Part shown: positions 30,661 to 44,759 of the stretch, piece by piece
Layout: every line of letters starts with the position of its first letter
Numbering within the stretch: the stretch's first letter is position 1
Assembly (NCBI GenBank): GCA_018881555.1
Contig: JACAXG010000069.1
Coordinates: 2,651,403-2,715,402 of the forward strand
DNA length: 64,000 nucleotides
Reading direction: 5' to 3'
From: Amblyornis subalaris
Lineage: Eukaryota; Chordata; Aves; Passeriformes; Ptilonorhynchidae
Notes under the pieces: model-generated
Seen by the model: only the letters and a program-made list of their open reading frames with translations
Databases searched by the model: none
What the model was told of the DNA's origin: nothing
Made by a program: the position numbers and the translations under genes

Positions 30661-33600
30661 AGGTGCAGGGGACAGCTATTACTCCCAGACTGCTTGCAAC
30701 TATTTACTCAAGGCATAATTCCCTGGAACTAATAACATGAAGAATTGTGTGTACAAGATGTGCCACTCACTTGAACACAGCGCCAGTGTCTGACCTAAAA
30801 CAGTGACTATTATACAAATGGAAGTAGTACATAAGTAACTGCGAGGACAAACGTGTTAGCTTTGCATTTCTGCTGTGCCAGGGCATGAAGAAAATGAGTC
30901 TTCCTACAGAACTTTTCCCTATTTTTCATGGGATGCTCCATCAAAACAGAGTCAGCTCCAGGGTACACATCATCTTCAAAGTGAGGTTGAAGGTACTTCT
31001 CACTTCAATACCAGCTGTACCCAGGTATTGGGAAACTGGAGCCAAAGCAACCACTCACGTGTGCAGTGGTGAAACTGGAGACAGAGACTTTTTTCTGGCA
31101 CCTGGGCTCTCTGCATGTGGGGCTCCCTCCTTTCTGCAGGTTTGTGGTACCACCAGCTGATGCTGGGGAGCATTGCCAGGTAAATTGACCAGTGTACTCT
31201 TGTGTGCTTATTGTTCCTGTAGTTCCTGTTTCAGTGGCCTTTGTCTTGCTTAAGTAGTCAGCTAGTTTTAGCTGCCTTCCTTCTGGTTTACAGTGTAAAT
31301 CTGGGCGACTGTGATAATTCAATTGCAGCGTCCTGGCTTATAAAGATTATAAACCTCCCTCTTCACAGTGCAGGTAAAATCGTGACTAAATCTTTCTGTT
31401 TATTAAAATGTACTCATAAAATTGAGCTATTTTCACATTTTTCTGAGCAGTCCTTAATATGATGTTAACAGTTGTACAGTGTTACTTTTCATATCACTGT
31501 AAGATGGCTCTGTTTTATATAGCAATGGAATGAAGCGGAAAAAGGCAGCAGGTTATTTCCACAGCCATGCTGGTGTCCCTCCCTCCTGTTGTGCACTTGT
31601 TGGAAACAGGTCAGATTTCCCTGAAACACTGTATTTTTTATGAATATCCTTACAATCTGGACAGACTTGCACAGAACTATTAATAGTAATTGAGCCAGCA
31701 AGAAAAGAGGGATTTGAGGTTTTAGGGGTTAAGGTATACCAGAGGTGGAAAACAAGCAGGTGGCAATTCTTCTAATAGACATGTATATGATGCTCTAAGC
31801 ACTGTGCAGGAGAAGCAGTGCCCTGCTTTCTGTCTACTCCCTTCCATCACAGTCAATCAGATGTGCATGAAAACTAATGAACTCTTTTTCAAACAAGTCC
31901 TTAATCAGAAGCTAGTGCTGCAATAATTATGTCTTAGTTCCTCGAGGGCTTGTTGAAGTAGTTACTGATTTAAGGACATCTTTGGCTTGAAAGTATGTAT
32001 GTGAGGGAGTATTTGGAAAGCAGTAAGTAGCTGTAACCTTCTGAGAGGCCATGTTTATTTGATTGTAATATAAATAATGCAGCATTTTAAGGTCAGACTC
32101 TCGGGAAGGTTGTTCCTTGTGTGTATTCTGGTAAAGGCAAGCTAAGATTAGTTTTTGAAGAGGATACACCTTTGGAGGGTTTGCTATATTTAGGAGCTGG
32201 TGTCAAGTTCTAAATCAATAGCTTATTTGGGAGCTCGTGCACAGATTTCATGAAGTGTGTTCCTGCAGAGAGAGGGGACAAGCACTGCCTGCACGTGTGT
32301 CATCCTCGCAGTGAGGCCTCACCATGGCAGGATGTTACATAATGCATGTGGAAGCTACAGCTCAGTGACTGGGGTGGAAGATAAGATTTCAGGCGAATTG
32401 CTAAGCGCGAAGAAATCATAGCTCATCAGAGACTGATGAGCTCCCACTGCGCTGGATGTCGTGTTCAATATCTTGATGCTGAAGTTGGATGGCTGATCCT
32501 GAAGGCTATGTGCTTTATAATGGAAGGGTAAGTGCTTTAAATTATTTGCCTATTGTGATTATTTATCCAGCCAATGACAGAGTTACCCCCAGCCCCTTTT
32601 AACAGAGGACATTAACGTTTAGGGGGATTTCTTGTTCCTTCACCTTGCAAGTCTGGCCATGCTGGTTTTGGAGATCCATGGGAGGCGGCACATTGCCAGT
32701 GCCCAGCAGAAGGTACAGTCTGAAGGCAGATTATATTTGATGCACTCAAAGGCAATGAACTTTCTTTTGAAGCATGGGAGTAGTTTTCCATACCTTAAAT
32801 TAAAGAAGTTCCGTCTACGTCAAACTGTTGATTTCCAGGAAAGATGAAGAGTGTTCAGCAGGATTATATCAACACCAGATTGTTTTTTAACGTAAACAGT
32901 ATCTTACTAAATGCAAAAGCCCTAGCAGAAACTGCTGACCTTTTGCATGATTACAGCCTCTGCCCTGCTGGAGAACTGTAAATGAATCATCCTGCAGTGA
33001 AATATAAACAGGATGCTGCCCTTCCATTGCCGCTTTGTTTACCAACAAGTGTTCATCGAACTGCAATGGTATCAAATTAGGTGACAACAGCAGTTTGTAG
33101 CAAAACAGGGATCGAGGGTCAGACCTGTGGGAGTGGGTATTGCTCCCCTTCCTTACCCCCTAATTCCAAGCACACACTGAAGCAGTGGAGCTGTCATCCT
33201 CTACTACCAGGTCTGAATAGTTGTTTTGAGACTAGTTAGCATAAAATTACTGGTGATGTCTGAAGAACACAGAGTACATGATTTGGGACTCCCTTCCTTT
33301 TGTTCAGGTTTCACCTGGAGCCACAAAACTCAACCAAATATCACAGTGAAATGAGAGCCATTGCCTCTCTTTTCTCCTGCCAGGTTTCTCGCCCACATGA
33401 AAGTGAAGCTGCAGGATGCCAAAGTAAGTCCTAAAAATTCAAAGAACACAAAACAGAATAGCCGAAATAACCCTGCTGGTTTAGTTCACATCCATGCAGG
33501 TTGGCTATGTCTCCCTATTTGATTCCCTATGCTTATTCTTCTTTCTGCTCAATGTGGGTGAAGCCATGGAAATCCAGCTTTGCCCTCTGTCTTCTGTAAC

Positions 33601-36600
33601 AGCACTAGGAAAGCAACCTGATGCTGGATTGGAGCGAAACAAGTAACTGTTGAGCCAAGATGGTTCAAGAAGGCCTTGGGCAAATTAATAGAAATAGACC
33701 AAATACACAAACTCTGATTCAGGAAAGCATGTTGGTACAATGTCTGCAGAAATTATCACTATGGTGCCATTTTTCTTACACTCATACTTCTGTTCCTGGC
33801 TGCTGGGGAGGCAGGATGCCCAGAACTTAAAAATCAGTGCTCCCTTCTAAATCGCAGTAATGCTAATCACAAACATGATAGATTTCAAAAATACTGTAAA
33901 GTCAACTAAGCACAGAAAACTGAAGTAATTTTTATGAATTCAAAACTCACCAAATATTTGGACTAGGTCCAGCTGGGCACTATATCAAGGTCTGAGGTTC
34001 TTAAAATAGTTTGCTTGGTATGAAAGCCAGCAACCTAGGAAAGTGGTAGCCCAGTGTGAAGGGAAGTAAAGAGAGAGACCAGTGAAGTCTATGGATGAAA
34101 ATTATTTGGAGATGCTTTAGGGAGTAAAGAGTAAAAGGTTGCAAGGATATGTCAGTATATGTCAGTGTCTGTAAAACTGAGTTCTCAAATTCAGCTGTAG
34201 TAACTCCTGACAGTCTTTGTGCCTTTTGCTCCTGGTTTATTCCTTTTTGGACAGCCTTGTGTTATATTGATGCCAAATTTTTAAGGGGAGTTGATTGAAA
34301 GGAGGTTGCAGTATGGTTATGGGTCCCAACCCACAGGACAACCAAAGAGTTCAAAGATTATTAATGATCTTTCTGAATCAAAATAGCTCGTGTTTGGTTT
34401 GTTTTTTTTTTTCAAATTCAAATTGGATAATCCCGAAGATAATGCCCTTAGGATGTTTGAGCTTGTTTTTTGCCCTGCTGCTTTCCTCCTTGAAACAAAT
34501 TTAGCTACAAAAGATAGCTACTCTAATTTCCAGCTCAAGCATTGAGCTGCAAGAGATAGCAGGAACTGGACACAGGAGTCCAAAATTAGTGTGAAACACA
34601 GCGTTAGGCCAACTCATGTGAGAGAGGGACATGTGCTGAGGAGTCCTTCCCTAGTCCTTCCTGGCTGTGTGTCCATTTGTTTAGTTATGGACTTCAATTT
34701 GGTTGTCACAGCAGGGGCACTGAAAGCTCTGTGGCCTCTAAAGGTGTCACAAGTGGATTTAAACAGCTAAAAATCCTGCTTGTAGAGTTGTCACTTGCTC
34801 AGTTGATAGAAAACTTGGGGATAGAAGCAGAAAAATGGATCATTTCTCCACTGCATTTATAAAAATGATCAAGTCTCCACAGGAAACTTCAGGTTATCTT
34901 TTTTTGACTCTGTCATCCTTCCTGGGATAGTGAGGCAGGGGAGCTCTGTATATTTTGCTTTTCTTTTTTATGCAGGTAAATTCTAGGAACCGCATTGAGT
35001 TCTCTGTGAAATATGATCTATGCTGAGGCTTGTTTACTGTCTGCAGGATTACAGGAATTAATCTAAAGAGTTTTCACTCAAATTGTGTCTGTTTTTTCTA
35101 CATTATTTTTCAAAGTTTGCATGTTCAAGTGTATGCCATAGACTCCTGCTAGCAAGAGATGCTCTTACCATTTGTGAGAAGGAAAATAATGTTCCAGAAA
35201 GGCTCTTTATGTGACTTATAATGTTCTGTTGCAAAGCACACTTGGACTATGAAGAGCTGAGGTCAAGTGTCCTATGCCTATAAAAGGATAATTTTGGATT
35301 TGAAAAGTTTAATGATTTGTCATGGGATGCTTCTCGAAGACTGATCAGTGAGTCCTGATTTCTGCAAAAGCAGAGCTGAGGAAGGCAAACTACGCCTTAT
35401 ACCACTACAAAGACAAATTCCATTGAGGTTAGGAAAGGACCTTGTTTCTGTTATGTTAATTTGAGAATTCATAGTGTAATTTTTCCCCAGACAGGTCCTG
35501 TTGCACACATTCAATCCTTGTGTGTACCCTGTGATTCCTGTTGTCTATAGTCCAGGTCTACTATTCCAGAAAACAGGAAAACGGCACTGATTTAAGTAAT
35601 GTGTTGCAAAGGACCATACAGTTTTGCAATCTGGTGCTGCTAATCGTGCACACTGAAGACACCTTCAAAAACTTACTGTCTATTTAGTCTTGCCTCTTCA
35701 CAATTTTTTCTCAGAAATGACAGTTTGCTGAGAGGCTGCGAACACTTTACCTATTGCTGTATGCCTCTGCTTCGTGGCAGTGGTTGTTGTGAAGTTACCT
35801 GTGTTAAATCCTGCCCAGGAAAATCCTAGCTTTGTGCTAATCCTTCTGCCTGGGAAGTTCTGATGCTGTGTGTTTAAGCATCCTCCTGGATCACCCAGAC
35901 ATTGCTGTTTGGAAGGCAGCCCCTTATCTTTCATCCATTCACTGCAGAACTATCTCTGCTAGCCTGAGTTTAAGATACAAATGGGACTGTAATTTCATGA
36001 TACTGGCAGAGCCAATCTAGCAGGTCACTGCTATCAGGAAAGGGTTTTACTTCTGGAGCAGTTGCCTGCTGGCTATATGGTCCTCCATGCTCCAGTGCCC
36101 CTTGAATTGGCTCAGGTGTCCTTGATCTCTTGGTAAGCTGATTCAGCTCATTAAATTTGGCAAAAAAAATCCTATTTGATTTTTTTCTGAGAAAAGTGGT
36201 ACCGTGTATTCTGATGAGTGTGAGATGTTTTCTTGACCCATCTTTTGAAATGTCTCTCTGGCTTTCAGACAATCTGTTTACAAGCAGTTCCTGCTGCACA
36301 TTTTTTTTTTTTCAGAAAAGAGGTTGTTGGTATGGCTCTGCAGCTGAGACTGCTCCAAATGCTTTCACGTTAGCATGACCAGTCAGTGTAGCATCTCATA
36401 AATCACCAACGTGATCTGAAACCAGCTGAGCCAGAAGGAAGCATACCAAGTGCATACAAATAGCGTGTTGTTTGGAAATTGCATGGTTGATGGAAATAAA
36501 ATGGTCTTTTGTGTGCATCTTATCCTGACAAAGCCCATCGCTTGTTTGTTTTCTGCTATTTTAAGCTAATGGACTCCAAGTCAGGCTTTTTAATATTATG

Positions 36601-39600
36601 CAATGAAGTAGTTAAAATCAAACAAAGCAAAGACAGCTTAACTACTTTTTACATGCTTCACTTTTCCAGAGCTCTCTGCAATTCGTGCAATGGGGGTGAT
36701 CAGGAAAAGTATGCGGTGGGAAGGTAGAGGACAAAAGGACAGCATATGGTAATTTCTTAAATGCAATAACTGTGTTTGTGAAGAGCTCAGGTGAGAGCTT
36801 GCTGTCAGCCAGTGGAACGGATCAGGACTACTTCACACCCACCCTTTGATTTTCTCTAACTTCCGTGCCAGCTGCCTGATGCAGTCTGTTGTTGTGGGGC
36901 TCCAGGTGATGACGTGACCTGCTCTGGCCCTGCTCAAGCCTCTCAGTGCCTGTGGCTGACCCTCGTGCTGTGCTCGGCGGGACAGGGAGCAGATGGTGGA
37001 GGACACGCAGGGGTCAGTGCCAGTGACATTCTCTTTGCTGAACATGGGATCCAAGTCCTGCTCTCCTGGAGGCTGTTTCCTAAAAAGTTACCTTGTTTTG
37101 CAAATTCCACTTGCACTCATCTCTTGTTTTAGTTCTGGTACATACTGGGCTAATCTTGCTTTAGAGCTTGCATCCTGCTGTGTCTACACTTACAGGGTTT
37201 GTTCTTGTAATATACTACTCATGCTGTTTTAGCTACATTTTCATCTTAATGTACCATATCTGAGCCCTTAAATTCACAATAACTTCTGTCACTATTAGAT
37301 GTCCCCTAGTTCACACCTGTACACTGGAAATTATTTTCAAGCCTAATTTCTGAGTTTCAGAGTTTTGAATGTAGATGTATCAGAGTCTCAGAATTTCTTT
37401 GGACGCTTTTATTTTGCAATTCCTAACTGAGTTCATGAAGCAAAGTAAGTCTTTTCCGTTTTAGAGATGATGAACTGTTTAGTTCTCAGGTGCTTCTAAA
37501 ACCTTCCTAAGGTGGGAAAAAAAGGTGTGGGAATGAGCAACTTCTGTGGATGTTTAGTAATGTCCCTGTAGTTATCAGCACACAGCCCTTTAATTAAATC
37601 AGATAACAACTAATTGCCCAGGGTAGATATTTTTCTTATCCATTACCCCCAAGGATGCTTTTTAATGACTATAACTGCAAGATTTGAAGATGCTGAAGCA
37701 GTCTTGTCTCCTAGCTAGCAGCAGGTCACCAGTCATGCTGCCCTCTGTGTGCTGCTGGATTCTCAGACAAGGGTGGCTAACAGTGGTTTGTTTAACCCTT
37801 GCTAGATGGCAGAGCTTCCTTCTAATCCTCACTTTAAATGAGAAGGAAATCTTTATCCTGCTCAGGTAAAACATAAGTTAGTTTATATTCCTAAATTCCA
37901 TGAACTAATTTTAAACAGAAGAGCTGGCACCAGTTGCCATGACTTCCTGGATACCTGTGCTTGCTGTTGTGATGGCACAGTAAGTTCTCATCTGCAGAAG
38001 AGGACCATCAGTCAGGCCTTGGTCTGTTTTGATGAGATTTGGCTTTCGTCTAGAGTATGGAAAGGAACAGGAGAGACTACAAGAGTGTGAAGAGGCACAA
38101 CAGACGTGTGGGGAGAGAGGTCAAAGATGTGAAAATGCCCTCTAAGATGGGGAGTTAGGTTCATTTTGTAGAAAGTCTGTCTCCTCCTTCAGCAGCAAAA
38201 AATTACAGTATTTATTAAGGCTGCTTAATGCTTTATGTTAGAAGACGTTTTTATATATATATTTTTAATTAAAAGTTTCTTATTACTTTGATAGACTTCA
38301 ACTGCATGGGCTGAAACAATGGTGTTGTGAGTCTGTTTCAGGTTGACTAGTGTGCATATTGATTTTTGAAGGCCTTTGATGGAGTGTGTAGAAGGTTTTG
38401 CCCATGGCTACCTGAATGTTGCAGGCAGGGAAGGCTGGATGGGAAGAGATATGAGTGGGTGGGGACAGGTCCACTTCTCCAGGTTTCTGTTTTTCCATCC
38501 CAGCCTCTGTCTCTGTAGACTTCCAGTGAGTGATGGTTAGCTTGTCTTGGAAAATAAAAATACCTTTGTGATGAGCAGAAAGAAGTGAAGCAGTGGCTAT
38601 GAAACGGTGTTAAAGGAAGAGATGTAACTCGGGCAAGAATATATTGGCTGTGATAGAAAAGAGGAGGTTACAGCTAGGCAAGGTCATGCAGAAAGGTCCA
38701 GAATACTCCTGCAGAGCCTGGGAAGGAGCAGTTTGGATGAGGAACACCATAGCAAAGTTCAGCAGCAGAGTAACAACATAGTTATGTTGTCTGAGTGTGG
38801 TTTGAATAGTGGGCAGGAGATAATGCCATCTGCAGGGAGAACCAGAAATACTGATTGAGCAAAAACATTTGTAGGGAAAGGGCTGGTTTAACAGCATCTT
38901 CCAGTCAGATAGTTCTGAGTAAAAACCTCAAAAATTGCCCACAATTGTTCTTTTTCCTTTTTCTTTTCTTTTAGAGACAAAACTTATATTTGTTTTTGTT
39001 TTTTTTTTTTTTTTCTGAAGTGCAAAACAATGTGTTACCCTAAACATTTAGCTTTTATGAAAGAATTCATAAAATGAAAAGGACAAAGTCAAAACAGAAT
39101 GTTCTGAAAATATTAAAACAAGTATTAAGGCAATAGCAATTTTCAGAACACCAGCTTTTAACCTGAAATCAAGCTGAGAACTGATTCCAAAGCATCAGAC
39201 TTGTCTTGGCTAGGAAAAAACATTTGTGTCCCAACTACATTGTGAATGCAACTCTAATTCTTGTGTTCTCTACCTTGTACCTACTGGATTTCAGCCTTAA
39301 TAATAGTTTTCTGCTGCAGTTTGAGTGGGATCTGGAAGGATGGAGGAGGGCTGGGGGCTGTAATTCTGGTTGAGCTGAAGTTGAGGGGCTTGGCTGCCTT
39401 TAGCTTTTCACAGCAAAGGTCGGCTTATTGCTTTTGTCTGTGAAAGAGGGAAACAGAATGGAAAGACAGAGTGGAGATGGAAAACACTGTGTGGGAGCCT
39501 CTGGTCCAGGGCAGATGGTAGGTGATAAAGACTTGGCCCTGATGCTTGGCTAACGAACTCCTTCTGAGATGGGCAAAAGGACCCATGAGATTCCAATGCT

Positions 39601-42470
39601 GCATTTGCAGCTGGAGCTGAACAGGCAGGAGACTGCTTTCAGGGGTATCTGAGGACTTTGTTGTTGCCAATGTTGCTTTGCCATAATAATTGGTAGCAAA
39701 GCAGTTTCGACTGAGCTGAGGCCAATAACTGTATGCAGCCCAGCATTCAACTTGCATTGGGTGTTTTAATGAAATGCTTTCCCAGGCTGCTAAACTATGC
39801 CCCTTCATTATTAACATTTAAAGCAATAGGCCTGTGGCTTCTTTTATAAGCCCATGTTTATGTTTGTTCTGCAGAAAGGACTTAGTTTTGACATATTTAA
39901 TTAGTGGTAAGAGCGCAGAATGAAAACTTGCAGGTCTGAAGAACACCTCAGCTCTTCAGATTCACCTAGTAAATATCTGCTCTCAGAAACTTGCTGTGGT
40001 TGATTATGGTTCAGGTAATACTTCAGTGTATGTATGCTTTCATCTGCTGGGCTGTGGTTCCAGAAAGCCCTGACCACACACACAGTTGCTAAATCCTTAT
40101 ATACATATATATGTATATATACGTATATTTAATGCTTAACTGCGATGCACTCTTTGCTTGCCTAAAGTTTCACATCTCTTGGGCCAGTGCTGTATATCTG
40201 CTTCTGTATAATATGCACAGAAACCATTGCACCTTGCTGACAGTCATTCTTGTAATTGTGTACAGCAGCTGCTTAACCTTGTAGAGAAACACTAAATGTC
40301 AAATAAGCATGTGAAAGGAAGAAAAATAATAAAACTTCAGGAACAGTTCTAAGGCAGAATATGATAAATTTCTATCTTGTGTCGTTCTAATGCCTCTCGG
40401 AAGTAATTTTTTGTTAAGAAAGGGATCTTGTTTTCTTTGTGCTCTTTCTGTTAAACGGAACATGTTTAGGCTGGAGCTGCCGAGATGCAATAAATCCAAA
40501 TCATAAACAATCAACTCACAGAGTTGCTTTTCAAGCTAGGAGAGCATCTCTGAGGAAAATCTGTTGAAATTCATATTTACCCAATCCATCTGGCAGTGCT
40601 GGCATGTCTTGTGGTAACTTCCATTGGAGATTGTTGTGAAATGTTTACTTTATGGTTTTTCTCCTCTTTCCACACATTCCCTCCCAACTCCCACTCCCTC
40701 AACCTGACCTCACAACAAAGAGATTAACCAGTCTCTATCACAAGTGCTGTGGAACAAAAAGAAAGTGCATATTTTTCTTTGTGAGGAGAGAAGGTTGGCG
40801 ATGACCCTTGGCTCTGATATTGCAAGTGCAGATAAATGTAGTGAGTTTCCCAGGATTTTGCATGTATGAAGTTAAAAGAGCTACTTGTGTGAATAAAATC
40901 AAACACTTACCTTGGTTTACAGAATTGAGACTATGCTATCAGATATTTGGATATTTGTTTGCTTTCAACAATTAATTACAAATGATGGAAAACCGCTTTT
41001 GATGTGCCATTAGGTAAAATGTCATTAGGATTGGTAATCTATAAAAGGCATTTAGGTCACGGATCATTTCCAGACTGAAACTAATTCTGCAGCATTTTAA
41101 TGACTCTGCCCCTGGTGTGCATTATGGCAATTCCACTATTTCTATTGGGCTGTTCTTTTTTCCTTGTCTTGCTGCTGCTGTTTCTGAAAGAGACTTCCAG
41201 GGAGATCACAGGTGATGCCAACGTGGTTAGAGCTCTGCTGACGTGCTCTTTATGTCACTGAGGTAACAGTGCATGGCAAATGTATTCAATTTCCAATAAT
41301 GGAATAATAAGTGTGAGGACAAATAACTTGTACTCAGTAGCCCTGTGTTTAACACATACTCCATCATTCTGTTATGTTAAAGATTTCTCTTCTAGGAGTG
41401 CCAGAGGAGACCCTGTAAGATAAAAAGCTCTTGTTCCTCTGGATTACTACAGAGGAGGGAAAATGCAGACTGTTTCCTGATTGTGTGTAGTAAGAATTGA
41501 ATGTTCTGGGCTGTAAATCAGAGTAGATACCATCATAGCATGCAGTACAGATGAGAGCTCAGCTACAGCAGTTTCGTAAAGATTCCTGCATTCCTTCCTT
41601 ATCAGCCTGTAACACAGTGGCATAAACAGATGCACAGCCACTGCTGAATAATATCACTTACATGTATGTCTTGCCAACAAGAAAAAAAGAGAATGTGCAG
41701 CTGCTCTGCTATCTTCACCCTGTTAAACACTCCTGTTACAGCGGGAAGCACTCTTCCTGTTTTTTTTTATCTTTCATTAAACACGATCTCTAACTGAGCA
41801 ACAGAAACTACAAAGTGACTAAGGTTTTCCTGCACTGGCCATTGTTCATATCAATGTAGGTGCTGCAGAGGTATAAATGTTGAGCCACAGGCTCCACTTC
41901 CCTATGTCATGAGCTGCAGAAGGGTGTGCGGGGGGATCCTTTCTGTGTGCTCCCTTTCCCACCTCAGCTAAATCATGTGAGCTTCAGCCTGCACATGGAC
42001 ACTGTGAGGACAGTAAAACAACTGATGTGTGTTGTGGTCTGCGAACAAAATAGCAACCAAGTCATTAGAAAGAGAGAAAGGTTTAAGACATTTCAACACT
42101 GGACTTGAAAAAGATATTTTCTTGCCAGATATATAGTCTGGTAGGTGCCAAATAACCTGAAGGATGGGCATGCCCAGAAATTTGTCATCTCTTCCCCAAG
42201 TATAGTGTTTGATTTAATGCAACATTATCTCTCCCTGCAGACCTTGGCTGGCCAAATTACTTCTTTTATGATTGATGCTACAATGCCCTTCCTGGACAGC
42301 CAGCCTCAAATGCCTTTTCTGAGTTGCCTGCCAGATGCAGTGCCTCTGTCCCTCCGGGGTGTCATCTTTTTGTGGACCTCTATCCTTGTCTTCCTCAGTT
42401 GTTTCTTTTTCAGACTTAGGACTCTGAAACAAAAAACAACAAAGTTTTTGTTTCTTAGTGGGAAATAATC
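30661..42470. other. Intergenic DNA, nothing firmly recognised
   Basis: This is nearly 12 kb without a recognisable gene, CR1 or RNA. Minor items are a poly-T run near 38993-39014, an AT/AC simple repeat at 40098-40129 and a 10-bp-arm hairpin at 32420-32442. The longest open frames (130 codons or fewer) lack domain features. Confidence 0.5.
40098..40129. repeat. (TA)n-rich simple repeat
   Basis: An impure TATATA/CATATA/GTATAT run of about 32 bp. Confidence 0.85.
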
Positions 42471-43530
42471 CACACCTTTGAACATCTTTGTGTCTTTTCT
42501 CTGAACCCTCCCCAATTCTATTATGTGCTGCTGAAGATGAGAGTAAGGAACTGCACACAATATTCAATTTATGGATAAATCCTGGATTTATAGAGGTACA
42601 TAATGATGTTCTTGAGTTGGTTGCTGTTCCTTTTCCAAGAATTCCTAGTATTCAGTTTGCTCCTTTGACTGCTACTGAGCACTAAATTGATGTATTTATG
42701 TAACCATTTATCATAATCTCAAAATTTTGCTTGAGTGGTAATGGTCAGCTTGGAAAACATCATCTTGCATTTGAGATTAGGATATTTTGTTTTTCTCCCT
42801 AGAGACTGGCTTTATGATTATCTGCCCTAAATTTCAGCTGTGTTATTATCGAGTCATTCAGTGTCATGAGGTTCTCTTGAAATTGTTGAACATTGCCCTT
42901 TTCAACCACCCTGAATAAATAAGCAACAGCAATATCACCACATTGCTGTTTCCAGATAATTCTAAATTTTTTGTACACCACAAATCCCAGAGCAGACACT
43001 TGAAGAATGCTGCATGTCACCTTCCTAGAAATCCTTGGTGGATGACCTTACTGATAGTGTTAGAAATGCAGAGAGATTATCTGACAATCATACATAGACC
43101 TCCACACGCTTGCTGATCTGTCCAGACAACCCAGAGAGGTTTGCAGGGGAGGACATGCTTTTGCAAAACTGTGCTGGTGTTTTGCAAATCTACTCCTCTC
43201 TTCACATGTTTGGTTAGTGTACACCCATCCTCCTTGATTCCAGATTATTTTCACGCTTCACAAAACAGGAACGCATCCTTAAGGCTGTGATGTCAAGGAA
43301 ATGCTGAGCTGGAAGGGTCAGTTTTGGTTAATCCAGTCCTGAGACCTGCTTCTTGAAGCACATCCTGCTGCTTTTCTCCTATTCCTCAGGTTTGTATTGG
43401 TTTAACCAGTGGAGTCTTACCCATGTCCTTTATCCCAAGGTCATTAATGAGACTATGAAATAATATGGAAGCCCTAAGATACGTGCGAGGGGACAGTCCC
43501 TCCAGAGTGAGAGTTCTCCTTACAGCTCGA
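42470..43530 (-). mobile_element. Ancient CR1-clade LINE fragment
   Basis: The order of motifs follows old CR1/L3-like 3' regions in reverse: GTGTCTTTTCTCTGAACCCT, GGAACTGCACACAATATTCA, GGATTTATAGAGGTACATAA, TTCAGTTTGCTCCTTTGACT, TTGAGTGGTAATGGTCAGCT, then GAGGTTTGCAGGGGAGGACA with TTGCAAAACTGTGCTGG, and near 43440 TCATTAATGAGACTATGAAA. Divergence is high and the middle may be rearranged. The boundaries are approximate and no open frame remains. Confidence 0.65.
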
Positions 43531-44759
43531 CTTAACTGTCAGCTCTCCTGAAGCTGCCTGCACACCTTAGGATTTCTTGCAATAATCCCTCCTCCAACTG
43601 AACATGTAGTCTTCCACAAGATTTTACCTGATGTTTGTCAAAGTTTGTTTCCTTTGCTTGCTTTTTAAAAAGCTTTAGTTTTCTTCCTAAGGAAAAAGAA
43701 TACTTCAGCCTGGGTTGCTTTTGATACACTTGGATTTTGCAGTTTCTGTTTCACTCTGTCTTTCCTTAGGCTGCTTTTCCTAATTTGCTCAAAACCTTAA
43801 ATGCCATTGAGGTTTGGCTAACACAGGTTGTTTTTCCTAGTTTGTTTTGTCTCCCTATTCTTTGAATATGGATGTTTGTTTCCTATTATCCACTCTTATT
43901 TTCCTTCACTGACTCAAGAGGTTTATAGAAAATATTTGTTATCAAAGCTGACATGTCCTAGAGGAGAGCCTTTAAAAGTTTTGAGATTGAGTTTGCCTCA
44001 ACCGATTGTTTGCTTCAATCAGGAATGCACAAAATCTTTCAGTTCTGATTCCACTTTAAGGTAATTTGAGTTTTCATACCCTTAGTCTCATCTTCTGCTC
44101 GCTGCCTGTCTTAGCATTTTACTTAATCAATGTTTTATTTCTGATTTCAATTAGTTTTAGGTCTTGTCTATTCAGCCTTGTGGTATTAGAGCTGTTCTAT
44201 TTCTGTAGCTGAATGTAGCCAGTTGTTTAATTTCCATTAAAATATCACACTCGTCATAATCCTCAAAAGTTTGCTCATCATCACTACACTTGCTTACTCC
44301 TAAAACATTCTTTCCTCTTCAGTCTTTTCTCGTTCTTGCCAGCTTCTTTGACTAACTACGAAAATATTGATACATAACTCATTCCTTTATACACGTGAGC
44401 ACGTTTGGATGCATGCTGACTCCTGCCAATAAACTGCTTTACTATGTGTTAGTTTGGTCCAGTAATAGTTTCTCAGAGTTCAGTATTTGGTCATGCTTCA
44501 TGCTAATTTATAGAAGTTCAGCCTTGAGCAATACACTTACTCAGTGTTTGGAGTATGTAAATATTTCCCTTCAGTGTAACTCTATGAGTTACATGGAAAA
44601 CAGGTGGTTTTTCACTGCCCTCTAAAAGGAATTAAGCTTTACCTTTTCATATAGGATGTGAGCTAAAATTTATTCTAATTTTTTTTTTCTAATTTTATTT
44701 TTCTCCATTTGAATTTGATCACACTTGCAGGAAAGTCTCTGTGGTCTTGATTTAAATAA
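43531..44759. other. Intergenic DNA between old and young CR1
   Basis: T-rich sequence. It may be further decayed LINE, but I cannot align it with confidence. No gene is seen. Confidence 0.45.

Noticed and set aside
42145..42468. 107-codon plus-strand open frame with a hydrophobic C-terminus
   Set aside because: It adjoins the ancient LINE. There is no family match, and T-rich DNA commonly yields hydrophobic chance frames.
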